64,000 nucleotides of DNA from Granulicella mallensis (GTDB taxonomy: Bacteria > Acidobacteriota > Terriglobia > Terriglobales > Acidobacteriaceae). Made by a program: the position numbers and the translations under genes. Below, piece after piece: positions 24,234 to 33,623 of the stretch (position 1 is the stretch's first letter; the number at the start of each line of letters is the position of its first letter). The DNA is taken from NCBI RefSeq assembly GCF_014203225.1, contig NZ_JACHIO010000010.1:62001-126000 (forward strand), given 5' to 3'. The notes below the pieces were generated by a model, which saw only the letters and a program-made list of their open reading frames with translations, had not been told where the DNA came from and did not search any database.

Positions 24234-24437
24234 ATGATCGTGAGCAGCATGAAGCTGGAGTTTTCAGAGGCTAGTTGGGCTGTGCCCGGCAAGTCGAGTG
24301 AGCGCGTGCGACGGATGTTTGAGCGCGTGATCGGACGCAATGATGTAAAGGCTGTGGAGGAGAGGGCTATGGAGCAGATGTCGTTAGCGGAGTTGCTGTA
24401 CCACGTGCTGGTGGATGCGAAGACAAGTACGCGCTAA
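24234..24437 (+). CDS. Small hypothetical protein in sigma operon
   Basis: 67 residues, unrecognised. The sequence is charged and probably helical (SSERVRRMFERVIGRNDVKAVEERAMEQMSLAELLYHVLVDA), without signal peptide or membrane segment. AGAGGA six bases before ATG 24234 and the 17-nt gap to the preceding membrane protein gene support it as the third gene of the sigma operon. ATG 24249 is an alternative start. The small size keeps confidence modest. Its soluble helical character would suit a cytoplasmic adaptor or sigma-binding partner, but nothing in the sequence proves this. Confidence 0.5.
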   Translation: MIVSSMKLEFSEASWAVPGKSSERVRRMFERVIGRNDVKAVEERAMEQMSLAELLYHVLVDAKTSTR

Positions 24438-24518
24438 TACGGTGGAGTACGAACGTGAGCGTTGGTAAATCTATCAACGCACTATGGGAAATGGCATAGA
24501 AAACTGGCCCTGAAGTGG

Positions 24519-24594
24519 TTGCTTTTGGTTTTCTGGTTGTCAGGTTCCTCGCTTCGCTCGGAATGTCAACCAGAAAAGCAAAAGCAAAAGCAAA
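24519..24594. repeat. 21-bp inverted repeat and GCAAAA tandem run
   Basis: The arm at 24519-24539 (TTGCTTTTGGTTTTCTGG...) pairs with 24567-24587 with one mismatch. The right arm runs into a short GCAAAA tandem (about 24577-24594). It sits between the sigma operon and the convergent uvrB gene and could act as terminator for both; the rest of the ~210-bp gap shows no gene. Confidence 0.65.
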
Positions 24595-24645
24595 AGACAA
24601 GCTCAGTTCTGTGCCCGCTTCCTGCTTGTTGCAGACCCTATCGTT

Positions 24646-26637
24646 TTAGCTAAACAGGAACTCTTTGGTTCGAAGCTCCTTCACTGTATCGCGTAGCTTT
24701 GCCGCCTTTTCGAACTCGAACTTCTTCGCGGCCTCGCGCATCTCGGTTTCCAGCTTGGCGATATACGTATCGAGTTCTGCCTGCGTTGCGATGTCCGGCA
24801 TTCCGGTCGCATCTTCTTCGGTGAGGTCGGCGTAGTCGGCCTTGAGCACCGTTGCCAGAGAGTCGTTGATGGAACGGATGACCGTCTGAGGCGTGATGCC
24901 GTTCTCTTCGTTGTAGGCCACCTGTTTTTCGCGGCGGCGATCGGTTTCGTCGATGGCGCGGCGCATCGAATCGGTCATCTTGTCGGCGTAGAGGATGGCA
25001 CGGCCTTCAAGATGGCGCGCGGCGCGGCCGATGGTCTGGATCAGCGATCCCTGCGAGCGGAGGAAGCCCTCTTTGTCCGCGTCGAGGATGGCGACGAGGG
25101 AGACCTCGGGGAGATCCAGGCCTTCGCGCAGCAGGTTGATGCCGATGAGCACGTCGTACTCGCCCTTGCGTAGGTCGCGCAGGAGCTTGATGCGTTCGAG
25201 GGTCTCAATCTCGGAGTGCATGTAGCGGCAGCGCACGCCGACCTCGGTGTAGTAGTTGGCGAGGTCTTCGGCCATGCGCTTGGTAAGCGTGGTGACGAGG
25301 ACGCGCTGATTTTGCGCGGCACGGTCGCGAATCTCTGCCAGCAGATCATCGATCTGGCCTTTGACGGGGCGAATCTCGACCTGCGGGTCGACGAGTCCTG
25401 TGGGGCGGATGATCTGCTCCACGACGACGCCTGCGGACTTGGTGAGTTCATAGGGGCCGGGGGTTGCGGACACGTATACGATCTGGCCGGTGCGAGTTTC
25501 GAACTCTTCGAAGCGCAGCGGGCGGTTGTCCATCGCGGAGGGCAGGCGGAATCCATAGTCGACGAGGTTCTGTTTGCGCGAGCGATCGCCGTGCCACATG
25601 CCGTGCAGTTGCGGCACCGTGACGTGCGACTCGTCGATGAAGATCAGGAAGTCGCGAGGGAAGTAGTCGAGCAGCGTTGGCGGCGGTTCGCCAGGCAGGC
25701 GTCCGGAGAAGTGGCGCGAGTAGTTCTCGATGCCGTGGCAGAAGCCGACCGACTTGATCATCTCCAGGTCGAAGCGGGTGCGCTGGTGGATGCGCTGCGA
25801 CTCGACCAGGCGGCCCTCTTTTTCGAGTTGAGCCTCCCAGTCGGCGAGTTCGCTGAGGATGTTGTCGATGGCCGTCTTCTTGCGCTCGGGAGCGACGACA
25901 TAGTGCGACTTGGGATAAATGGGCAGGCGCGAATACTTCTGCTTGACCGTGCCGAAGAGCGGGTCTATCTGCGAGAGGCTGTCGATCTCATCGCCGAAGA
26001 GCTCGATGCGGAAGGCGTTTTCGTCGTAGGTCGGATAGACCTCGATGACATCGCCGCGCACCCTGAACGTTCCGCGGCGGAAGTCGACGTCGTTGCGTTC
26101 GTAGAGGATCTCGACCAGGCGGCGCGTGATGTCCTGGCGCTTGATCTTCTGGCCCTTTTCGAGCAGCAGCAGCATGCCGTAGTAGGCCTCTGGAGAGCCG
26201 AGGCCGTAGATGCAGGAGACCGAGCTGACAATGATCGCATCGCGGCGCTCAAAGAGGCTGCGCGTGGCGGAGAGGCGCAGCTTGTCGAGCTCGTCGTTGA
26301 TCGTCGATTCTTTTTCGATGTACAGATCGCCGGCGGGAATGTAGGCCTCCGGCTGGTAGTAGTCGTAGTAGGAGACGAAGTATTCGACGGCGTTGTTGGG
26401 GAAGAACTGTTTGAACTCGTGATAAAGCTGCGCGGCCAGCGTTTTGTTGTGTGCGAGGATGAGGGCTGGGCGGTTCAGCTCCTGGATGACCTTGGCCATG
26501 GTGAAGGTCTTGCCGGAGCCGGTGACGCCGAGCAGCACTTGATCCTTGTCTCCGGCGTTGAGACCGGAGACAATCTCGGAGATGGCGCGCGGCTGATCGC
26601 CTGCTGGCTTGTAGTCTGAGACGAGCTGAAAGTCCAT
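24646..26637 (-). CDS. uvrB: UvrABC excinuclease subunit B
   Basis: 663 residues from [19 protein letters not shown], the standard UvrB N-terminus; ATG 26655 would add six extra residues. UvrB is the helicase-like damage-verification subunit of nucleotide excision repair and bridges UvrA to UvrC. Visible motifs are Walker A GVTGSGKT (residues ~37-44), the beta-hairpin segment [12 protein letters not shown], the DEAD-type [14 protein letters not shown], motif V/VI ([23 protein letters not shown]) and a C-terminal UVR domain ([27 protein letters not shown]) that binds UvrC. It is divergent from the histidine phosphatase gene by 31 nt. No LexA-type operator was recognised. Confidence 0.97.
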   Translation of the reverse strand: MDFQLVSDYKPAGDQPRAISEIVSGLNAGDKDQVLLGVTGSGKTFTMAKVIQELNRPALILAHNKTLAAQLYHEFKQFFPNNAVEYFVSYYDYYQPEAYIPAGDLYIEKESTINDELDKLRLSATRSLFERRDAIIVSSVSCIYGLGSPEAYYGMLLLLEKGQKIKRQDITRRLVEILYERNDVDFRRGTFRVRGDVIEVYPTYDENAFRIELFGDEIDSLSQIDPLFGTVKQKYSRLPIYPKSHYVVAPERKKTAIDNILSELADWEAQLEKEGRLVESQRIHQRTRFDLEMIKSVGFCHGIENYSRHFSGRLPGEPPPTLLDYFPRDFLIFIDESHVTVPQLHGMWHGDRSRKQNLVDYGFRLPSAMDNRPLRFEEFETRTGQIVYVSATPGPYELTKSAGVVVEQIIRPTGLVDPQVEIRPVKGQIDDLLAEIRDRAAQNQRVLVTTLTKRMAEDLANYYTEVGVRCRYMHSEIETLERIKLLRDLRKGEYDVLIGINLLREGLDLPEVSLVAILDADKEGFLRSQGSLIQTIGRAARHLEGRAILYADKMTDSMRRAIDETDRRREKQVAYNEENGITPQTVIRSINDSLATVLKADYADLTEEDATGMPDIATQAELDTYIAKLETEMREAAKKFEFEKAAKLRDTVKELRTKEFLFS

Positions 26638-26668
26638 CCTTGTAGGATAAGGCAAAGGGGAGGCGAAG

Positions 26669-27268
26669 ATGCCTGAAGAGAAAACAGAGTTGTGGCTGGT
26701 GCGGCACGGAGAGACCGAGTGGAGCCTGGATGGCCGGCATACGAGCTGGACGGATATTCCACTGACCGACCATGGACGGCAGCGTGCCGTAGAGCTTCGT
26801 GAGTTCCTGGCGGGGAAGAAGTTTGCCGCCGTGTTCGTGAGCCCCAGGCAGCGGGCGCGCGAGACCTGTGAGATCGCTGGCTATGGCGATGTGGCCGTCA
26901 TTGAAGACGGCTTGCAGGAGTGGAACTACGGCGAGAGCGAAGGCAAGACGACCGCTCAGATGCGCGCTATTCATGGGCCAAATTGGAGCGTCTGGACCGA
27001 TCCGATCATTGGCGGCGAATCGGTTGAAGCGGTCGGCGAAAGAGCCGATGGCGTGATTGCCAAAGCTCTGGCTGCAGCACCGCAGGGCGGCGCCGTAGCT
27101 TTGTTTGCCCATGCTCATATTCTTCGGATTCTGGCTGCGCGATGGATCGGCTTGCCCGCTGTTGGCGGCAAGTTATTCGGGTTGGGGACGGGCAGCGTCA
27201 GCGTGCTCGGACATGAGCGTGAGACGCGTGTGATCTCCAGGTGGAACCGTGGGTTCGAGACCGAATAG
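26669..27268 (+). CDS. Histidine phosphatase family protein
   Basis: 199 residues of the phosphoglycerate-mutase-like superfamily. The catalytic phospho-histidine motif is LVRHGETEW (residues 8-16); the second histidine lies in [15 protein letters not shown] near residue 150, with the conserved PRQRARET and [11 protein letters not shown] blocks between. The enzyme removes phosphate from small molecules or proteins; the substrate is not predictable, and cofactor-dependent mutase activity is unlikely from the sequence. GGGGAGG precedes ATG 26669. The ABC ATPase gene begins 18 nt downstream on the same strand, so they are probably co-transcribed. Confidence 0.88.
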   Translation: MPEEKTELWLVRHGETEWSLDGRHTSWTDIPLTDHGRQRAVELREFLAGKKFAAVFVSPRQRARETCEIAGYGDVAVIEDGLQEWNYGESEGKTTAQMRAIHGPNWSVWTDPIIGGESVEAVGERADGVIAKALAAAPQGGAVALFAHAHILRILAARWIGLPAVGGKLFGLGTGSVSVLGHERETRVISRWNRGFETE

Positions 27269-27286
27269 ACGATTTAGAGTAGAGAG

Positions 27287-28078
27287 GTGACGACCGATTC
27301 GATCATCCAGCTTGAGCATGTAAACGTAGCCCGGGGCAACAACATCATTCTGCACGACCTCAGCCTGACGGTGCGAGCGGGGGAACATCTTGCGATTTTG
27401 GGACCGAATGGTTGCGGGAAATCGACCCTATTGAAGACTGTCACCTGCGAGCTCTATCCGATCGTGAGTCCGGAGACGCAGGTGCACATCATGGGCCGTG
27501 CGCGCTGGGATCTTACGGAGCTGAAGCGGCGCATGGGGGTTGTTGCCGCGGATCTGCCCGGACGGCAGACGCTTACGACCACCGGCTTCGATGCCATTCT
27601 TACAGGCTTCTTCTCCAGTTCGACGCTCTGGCCGAATCTCCATGTGACGGACGCCATGCGCGAGCGCGCGGAGGAGGTTCTGCACCTCGTAGGCGGGGAG
27701 AAGCTGCGGGATAAGTTTGTCGGCGAGATGTCGGCAGGGCAGCAGCGGCGCATCATGATCGGCAGGGCGATGGCCGGAACCGCCGGCGAAGCGCAGATGC
27801 TTTTGCTGGATGAGCCTTCAAATGCGTTGGACCTTGCGGCCCAGCGCGACCTGCGTGAGATGTTGCGTGGCCTGGCCCAGAGGGGCGTCGCGATTTTGCT
27901 AATCACGCATCACATCGCGGATATTCTGCCGGAGATCGAGCGCATTGTGATGATGCGTGACGGCCGCATTGTTGCCGATGGATCGAAGAAGGAGTTGCTC
28001 ACCGCCGAGCGGTTGAGTGGGTTGTTCGGTGGAGAGATCCATATGACCGAGCGGGATGGGTATTGGAACGCGTGGTAA
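27287..28078 (+). CDS. ABC transporter-type ATP-binding protein
   Basis: 263 residues, a single cytoplasmic nucleotide-binding domain. It has Walker A GPNGCGKST (39-47), the Q/D-loop region, signature EMSAGQQRRIMIGRA, Walker B MLLLDEPSNALD and the H-loop LLITHHIADI. The LSGGQ motif is degenerate (MSAGQ). The pattern resembles the YlmA/ModF-like solo ATPases. No permease or binding-protein gene is adjacent, so its membrane partner is elsewhere or it acts without one. The start is GTG at 27287, with TAGAGAG upstream. It follows the histidine phosphatase gene by 18 nt and is followed by a palindromic repeat copy. Confidence 0.86.
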   Translation: MTTDSIIQLEHVNVARGNNIILHDLSLTVRAGEHLAILGPNGCGKSTLLKTVTCELYPIVSPETQVHIMGRARWDLTELKRRMGVVAADLPGRQTLTTTGFDAILTGFFSSSTLWPNLHVTDAMRERAEEVLHLVGGEKLRDKFVGEMSAGQQRRIMIGRAMAGTAGEAQMLLLDEPSNALDLAAQRDLREMLRGLAQRGVAILLITHHIADILPEIERIVMMRDGRIVADGSKKELLTAERLSGLFGGEIHMTERDGYWNAW

Positions 28079-28086
28079 AGGTGTTA

Positions 28087-28268
28087 TTTGTTTTTCGTCG
28101 TCATCCTGAGGCGTAGCCGAAGGACCTCCGCATTCGTTGTGACACCGAGGCACAGGTGAAAACCACGAGACTCTACCCAGGCGTTTTTGGCTGGTCCACG
28201 CGCCTGTGGTGATGCCCAATGCGGGGGGCCTTCGCCGTTGGCTCAGGATGACGGCGAAAAACAAACAA
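28087..28268. repeat. Palindromic dispersed element, copy A
   Basis: About 182 bp bounded by inverted arms of ~48 bp that begin TTTGTTTTTCGTCGTCATCC and end with its complement; the arms run inward to CCTCCGCATT / AATGCGGGGG. The interior (ACCACGAGA, CAGGCGTTTTTGG, CCTGTGGTGATGCC) is shared with copy B at 43278. It fills the gap between the ABC ATPase and the GNAT gene. Confidence 0.85.
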
Positions 28269-28274
28269 AAGCAG

Positions 28275-28826
28275 CTACCTTCCGGTGCCCGTCGATGTCA
28301 GTTGCAGAGTAACGAGTTCGGGTCTCTGCAGCTTGCTGGGGCCGAGCACGGCGACGTTCGGCAGCGGGCCGCGTACCATGGCGACTTCGTCGCACGCGTA
28401 GAGGCGTGGGCAGGTCTGGCAGTCCTTGTAGATCTTGTCCGGCATCGCTGCGCGATCGGCGACGCGGAAGCCGTAGTGGTCGAAGAACTCGGGGATGCGT
28501 GTGAAGAGGCAGACCGACATGACTTCGTGCTCTTCGGCCTCTTCGATCAGGGCCTTCAGCAGGAGGCCGCCTGCCCCGAGGCCCTTGGCCTCGGGCTTTA
28601 CGACAATGGAGCGCACCTCGGCGAGATGCGGCCCGTAGAGATGCAGCGCGCCGCAGCCCAGGAATTCATCGTCGCGTTCGGCTACAGTGAAGTCGCGAAT
28701 GTTCTCGCAGATCTCCGCATAGCTGCGGCGCAGGAGAGTACCGTCGCCCGAGAGGGAGTTGACGAGATCGAAGACATTGCGGGCGTCCTGTACGTGTGCT
28801 TTGTGGACGCGAATGTCGCTAGGCAT
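28275..28826 (-). CDS. GNAT acetyltransferase, probable N-acetylglutamate synthase
   Basis: 183 residues with a GNAT core: VRSIVVKPEAKGLGAGGLLLKALIEEAEEHEVMSVCLFTRIPEFFDHYGFRVADR, containing the acetyl-CoA loop (EAKGLGAG) and the ArgA-like end TRIPEFFDHYGF. A Cys-rich turn, CQTCPRLYAC, follows, as in short ArgA-type synthases. As last gene of the arginine operon, overlapping the argH stop by 8 nt, it is the best candidate for the first pathway step, acetylation of glutamate by acetyl-CoA. It lacks the amino-acid-kinase domain of classical ArgA, so arginine feedback would not occur through that domain. Confidence 0.8.
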   Translation of the reverse strand: MPSDIRVHKAHVQDARNVFDLVNSLSGDGTLLRRSYAEICENIRDFTVAERDDEFLGCGALHLYGPHLAEVRSIVVKPEAKGLGAGGLLLKALIEEAEEHEVMSVCLFTRIPEFFDHYGFRVADRAAMPDKIYKDCQTCPRLYACDEVAMVRGPLPNVAVLGPSKLQRPELVTLQLTSTGTGR

Positions 28827-30339
28827 GGGCGTCCTCCGGGTTTACGCCAGAAGTCGCGAGATTCGAGTTACGAGTTGCGAGTCGTGCGCGAGTTTCCTGA
28901 AGGACGATCTCGACTCGATCCCGAGCGGTGCCTCCAGGGTTGTCATGGCAGTCTACGGTGCGGGCAAGGGAGATGGCAGGATAGAAGTCTTCGGTGAAGA
29001 GTTCGGAGAGCTTCTGCAGATCGCTCAAGGGCAGATCGTTAAGCTCAACTCCCTTGTCGAGGCCAAGACGGACAGCATTGCCAATCACCTCGTGGGCCTT
29101 GCGGAAGGGAAGCCCTTTGTTGGAGAGGTAGGTTGCAGCGGCCATCGCGTTCAGGTAGCCGGTTTCAGCGGCGCTCTGCATGCGTGCGGTGCGGAAGGTG
29201 AGTGCGCGGGTGAAGCCGGGCAGCACGCTGAGCAGGCCAGAGAGTGTATCCGCAATATCGAAGATCTGTTCCTGACCTTCTTGCAAGTCCTTGTTGTAGG
29301 CGAGGGGCAGCCCCTTGATGAGTGTGGCGAGCGCCGTGGCTGCTCCGAGCAGTCGTGCGGATTTGCCGCGAGCGAGTTCGGTTAGATCCGGGTTCTTCTT
29401 CTGCGGCATCGCGGAGGAACCGGTGGAGTAGGCCTCGGGAAGATCGACAAACCCGAACTCGGCGGTCGCGTAGAGGGTGAGTTCTTCGGCAAAACGTGAG
29501 ATGTGCAGTCCAAGCGTAGAGGCGGCCTGCGCGAAGTCGAGCATGAAGTCGCGGTCACTGGTGGCATCCATGCTGTTGGCGGTGGGCGCGGTAAATCCGA
29601 GCGCTTTGGCGGCTATGGTGCGGTTGAAACCGAGCGTGGCTCCTGCAATGGCTCCCGAGCCGAGAGGGCAAAAGTTCATGCGGATGCGAGCGTCTGAGAA
29701 ACGCGAGAGATCGCGCTCAAGCATCGCGACGTAAGCGAGTAGCCAGTGCGCGATGAGAACAGGCTCTGCACGCTGCAGATGGGTGTATCCGGGCATGACG
29801 GCATCGCCTGCTGACTCGGCGAGTGAGATCAAGGCGTTAAGCCATGCATGCAGGCCTGCGAGCGTCGCGTCGATAGCATCGCGGACGAAGAGGCGCATGT
29901 CCGTGGCGATCTGCTCGTTGCGGCTGCGTCCGGTGTGGAGCTTGAGCGCAAGGCCGCCGACTTCGCGGGTGAGCTCGAGCTCGACGTAGTGGTGGATGTC
30001 CTCCGCCTGCGGGGCGCTGGCGACGATGGCCGCGCCGATCTGCTGGGTGCTGGAGGTGTACTCCGGTTGGCCGGAGGTGGCGGAGATGCGGTGTGCCCAG
30101 GCGTCCGTGCGTTGGCCTACGGCTTCGAGACCGCGAAGCATCTTGTCGAGCTCGTCGGGCGTGAGGATGCCGGCAGCTGCGATGGTGCGGGCGTGGGCGC
30201 GGCTGGCGGCTACTTCTTGAGGGAGGAGGCGCCAGTCGAAGGGGAAGGAGCGCTGCCATTGCTCGAAATCGTAGTTGAGGGGTTCACGGAAGCGGCCGGA
30301 CCACATTTTGGAGGCTTCGGGATTTTGTTGCTGGGACAT
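28819..30339 (-). CDS. argH: Argininosuccinate lyase
   Basis: 506 residues; splits argininosuccinate into arginine and fumarate, the last arginine step. The fumarase/ASL signature GSSAMPQKKNPD and the catalytic His segment (MPGYTHLQRAEP) are present, with KMWSGRFREPLNYDFEQW at the N-terminus. The start ATG 30339 (MSQQQNPEAS) is preferred; ATG 30306 and an upstream TTG are alternatives. The last ~20 residues (RLATRNSNLATSGVNPE) are not family-like. They are translated from a GAGTTGCGAG-type repeat that also occurs near 57514, so the natural end was probably altered by repeat insertion. The stop overlaps the next gene start by 8 nt. Confidence 0.95.
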   Translation of the reverse strand: MSQQQNPEASKMWSGRFREPLNYDFEQWQRSFPFDWRLLPQEVAASRAHARTIAAAGILTPDELDKMLRGLEAVGQRTDAWAHRISATSGQPEYTSSTQQIGAAIVASAPQAEDIHHYVELELTREVGGLALKLHTGRSRNEQIATDMRLFVRDAIDATLAGLHAWLNALISLAESAGDAVMPGYTHLQRAEPVLIAHWLLAYVAMLERDLSRFSDARIRMNFCPLGSGAIAGATLGFNRTIAAKALGFTAPTANSMDATSDRDFMLDFAQAASTLGLHISRFAEELTLYATAEFGFVDLPEAYSTGSSAMPQKKNPDLTELARGKSARLLGAATALATLIKGLPLAYNKDLQEGQEQIFDIADTLSGLLSVLPGFTRALTFRTARMQSAAETGYLNAMAAATYLSNKGLPFRKAHEVIGNAVRLGLDKGVELNDLPLSDLQKLSELFTEDFYPAISLARTVDCHDNPGGTARDRVEIVLQETRARLATRNSNLATSGVNPEDAHA

Positions 30340-30382
30340 CTTGTGATGAAACCTCAAAGTTCAACTCTAGTGGTGATAAGTG

Positions 30383-30892
30383 TTAGTGCGAACCCTTTTG
30401 AGGTAGCACGAGTAAAAAGAGATAAAAAGCGCCAACGGCGGTTGTTGAGAGAAGCGATCGTTGCGTTCGTTTGCGCAGGTTTGGTGGGTTACTCCTGGCA
30501 GACTTGAGCGTGGCATAGAGGACACAGGCGCAGGCGACGCTGAACATCAACATGAAGCTTGAACCTACAAGTGCAAAGTCGTCCGGGGATGCGGGGCCTG
30601 TTCCAAGGGCAAGTTTGAAGATCATCACGAGGATGGTGTAGGTAAACAGGAAACCCAGGAAAAGGCGTATCCACCAAGGGCAGTCTTTGACCTCGTGTGC
30701 CCAGATGTTTCTGTCTTCAGCGAGCCCAAGAGCCGGTACGGCAATTCCGAAGAACACCGCGAAGAGATGCCCTCCCAGTTGAAGATGGTGACCGGTGAGT
30801 AAACCTATGTGAAAGACCAGGAGTCCAGCTAACAGTAAGGACATGAGCGCGGCAATCATATAGACGTAGACGTAAGCGAGTCGAGTAATCAT
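30383..30892 (-). CDS. Four-helix membrane protein inside the arginine operon
   Basis: 169 residues, unrecognised. Four hydrophobic segments are clear: YVYMIAALMSLLLAGLLVFHIGL, LFAVFFGIAVPALGLA, LFLGFLFTYTILVMIFKLAL and SFMLMFSVACACVLYATL, with a fifth near the C-terminus. A strong AAGGAAAGGAG Shine-Dalgarno just upstream fixes ATG 30892; ATG 30931 would place that sequence within the gene. It separates argG from argH on the same strand but shows no link to arginine metabolism. Transport or an unrelated insertion are both possible. The ~217 bp between it and argG carry GGGCT-type hairpin repeats. Confidence 0.7.
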   Translation of the reverse strand: MITRLAYVYVYMIAALMSLLLAGLLVFHIGLLTGHHLQLGGHLFAVFFGIAVPALGLAEDRNIWAHEVKDCPWWIRLFLGFLFTYTILVMIFKLALGTGPASPDDFALVGSSFMLMFSVACACVLYATLKSARSNPPNLRKRTQRSLLSTTAVGAFYLFLLVLPQKGSH

Positions 30893-30981
30893 GGGCGGTC
30901 TCCTTTCCTTCTGAGAGTAGGGATTGAACAAGAATCGTGAAGCCTGAAGGCCCGATTCATCGCGGTGGTAAAGGATGAGTC

Positions 30982-31060
30982 GGGCTTACAGCCCTCTATC
31001 TTCCTTTCGCACCTAACCCAGGGCTACGCTCTGGGCTGGTATAAGTCGGGCCTTCGGCCC
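30982..31060. repeat. Cluster of three GGGCT-type hairpin repeats
   Basis: Three small palindromes lie close together: GGGCTTACAGCCC (30982-30994), CCCAG...CTGGG (31018-31036) and GGGCCTTCGGCCC (31048-31060). Similar units occur at 42001-42054 and inside the element at 61918-62189. Nothing else is visible in this gap between argG and the membrane protein gene. Confidence 0.6.
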
Positions 31061-31109
31061 TTTTTGGCAGCGCTGATTCCATCTATTGCTGATGTAATCA
31101 ACATGGTCG

Positions 31110-32486
<1,377 letters not shown>

Positions 32487-33623
32487 TTAGCGTTTGCTGC
32501 GGGCCTGCAGGCCGCCGCGATTGCGATGAGAGGGGATGCGCTTGGCTCCGCCGAGCAGCATGAGGATGATGGCCTTCTGCGCGTGCAGACGGTTCTCAGC
32601 CTGGTCGAAGACGACCGACTGCGGCCCGTCGAGCACCGCGTCTGTGACCTCGGCTCCGCGGTGGGCGGGAAGGCAGTGCATGAACGCCGCCGACGGTTGG
32701 GCGAGCGCCATGAGCTCTTCGTTGACCTGGAAGGGTTTGAAGATCGGCGCGCGGCGTGCGGCTTCGTGCTCCTGGCCCATGCTGGTGCAGACGTCGGTGT
32801 AGATGGCGTCCGCGCCCGTGGCGGCCTTGATGGGGTCGTGTGTCAGCGTGAGCGAGCCGCCGGTGTTTTCCGCGATCTCGATGGTCTTGTGAATGATGTC
32901 CAGCTTGGGTCCGAAGTTCTTCGGGGTCGCAACGGTGCAGTGCGCTCCGAGCAGCGCGGCTGTGAGCATGAGCGAGTGGCAGACGTTGTTGCCGTCTCCC
33001 ACGTAGGTGAACTTGAGGCCCATGACCGAACCGAAGCGCTCTTCCAGCGTCATGAAGTCGGCGATGGCCTGGCAGGGGTGCTCGATGTCCGAGAGTGCGT
33101 TGATGACCGGAATCTTGGCGTTCTCCGCCATCTCGGTGACGGTGTCGTGCGAGTAGGTGCGCAGAACAATGACGTTCATCCAGCGCTCGAGATTGCGAGC
33201 AACATCAGGAATCGACTCGCGCTCGCCGAGCGGAGAGCTTGTCTGGTCAACGAAGACAGCATTGCCACCGACGGTGTTCATCGCGGTCTCGAAGGTCAGC
33301 CGCGTGCGCAGCGAGGCCTTCTCGAAGAACATCACCATCTGCTTGGCATCGAGTGCGTGGCGGAAGTCCTCGGGCTGGGTTTTTACGGCGTGGGCCAGTT
33401 CCATGATGGCGGCCATCTCCTGTACGGAGAGGTCGGTGATGGAGCAAAGGTCACGGCCTGCGAGACCCTTTGCTGTCTCGGTGAAGGCGCTGTCGGACTG
33501 GATGCCAAGGGTCATGGCAGGCTTCGGGATATCGGTGAGGCTCTTTTGATTCATAGCTGTGGTCTTGTTCTCTTCGTTGATGTCTATCATGTCGTCTGCG
33601 TTTTCAGCGGCCTTGTTATCCAT
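32487..33623 (-). CDS. argF: Ornithine carbamoyltransferase
   Basis: About 378 residues from ATG 33623, which overlaps the argD stop (ATGGATAA). The frame is open further upstream over argD but that part is not family-like. Some 50 residues precede the catalytic domain; ATG codons at 33593-33549 are alternatives. The carbamoyl-phosphate motif is SLRTR (usually STRTR), then HPCQ, the ornithine SMG loop (TDVCTSMGQE) and HCLPAHRG. The SMG loop argues for ornithine rather than N-acetylornithine as substrate. It converts ornithine and carbamoyl phosphate to citrulline. Confidence 0.93.
   Translation of the reverse strand: MDNKAAENADDMIDINEENKTTAMNQKSLTDIPKPAMTLGIQSDSAFTETAKGLAGRDLCSITDLSVQEMAAIMELAHAVKTQPEDFRHALDAKQMVMFFEKASLRTRLTFETAMNTVGGNAVFVDQTSSPLGERESIPDVARNLERWMNVIVLRTYSHDTVTEMAENAKIPVINALSDIEHPCQAIADFMTLEERFGSVMGLKFTYVGDGNNVCHSLMLTAALLGAHCTVATPKNFGPKLDIIHKTIEIAENTGGSLTLTHDPIKAATGADAIYTDVCTSMGQEHEAARRAPIFKPFQVNEELMALAQPSAAFMHCLPAHRGAEVTDAVLDGPQSVVFDQAENRLHAQKAIILMLLGGAKRIPSHRNRGGLQARSKR

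Noticed and set aside
25216-26619. 467-codon open frame opposite uvrB
   Set aside because: Shadow frame; uvrB is unambiguous and the antisense product has no family features.
32487-33623. ArgF as N-acetylornithine carbamoyltransferase, which would explain the missing deacetylase
   Set aside because: The SMG loop (TDVCTSMGQE) and HCLPAHRG match ornithine carbamoyltransferase, not the acetylornithine enzyme.
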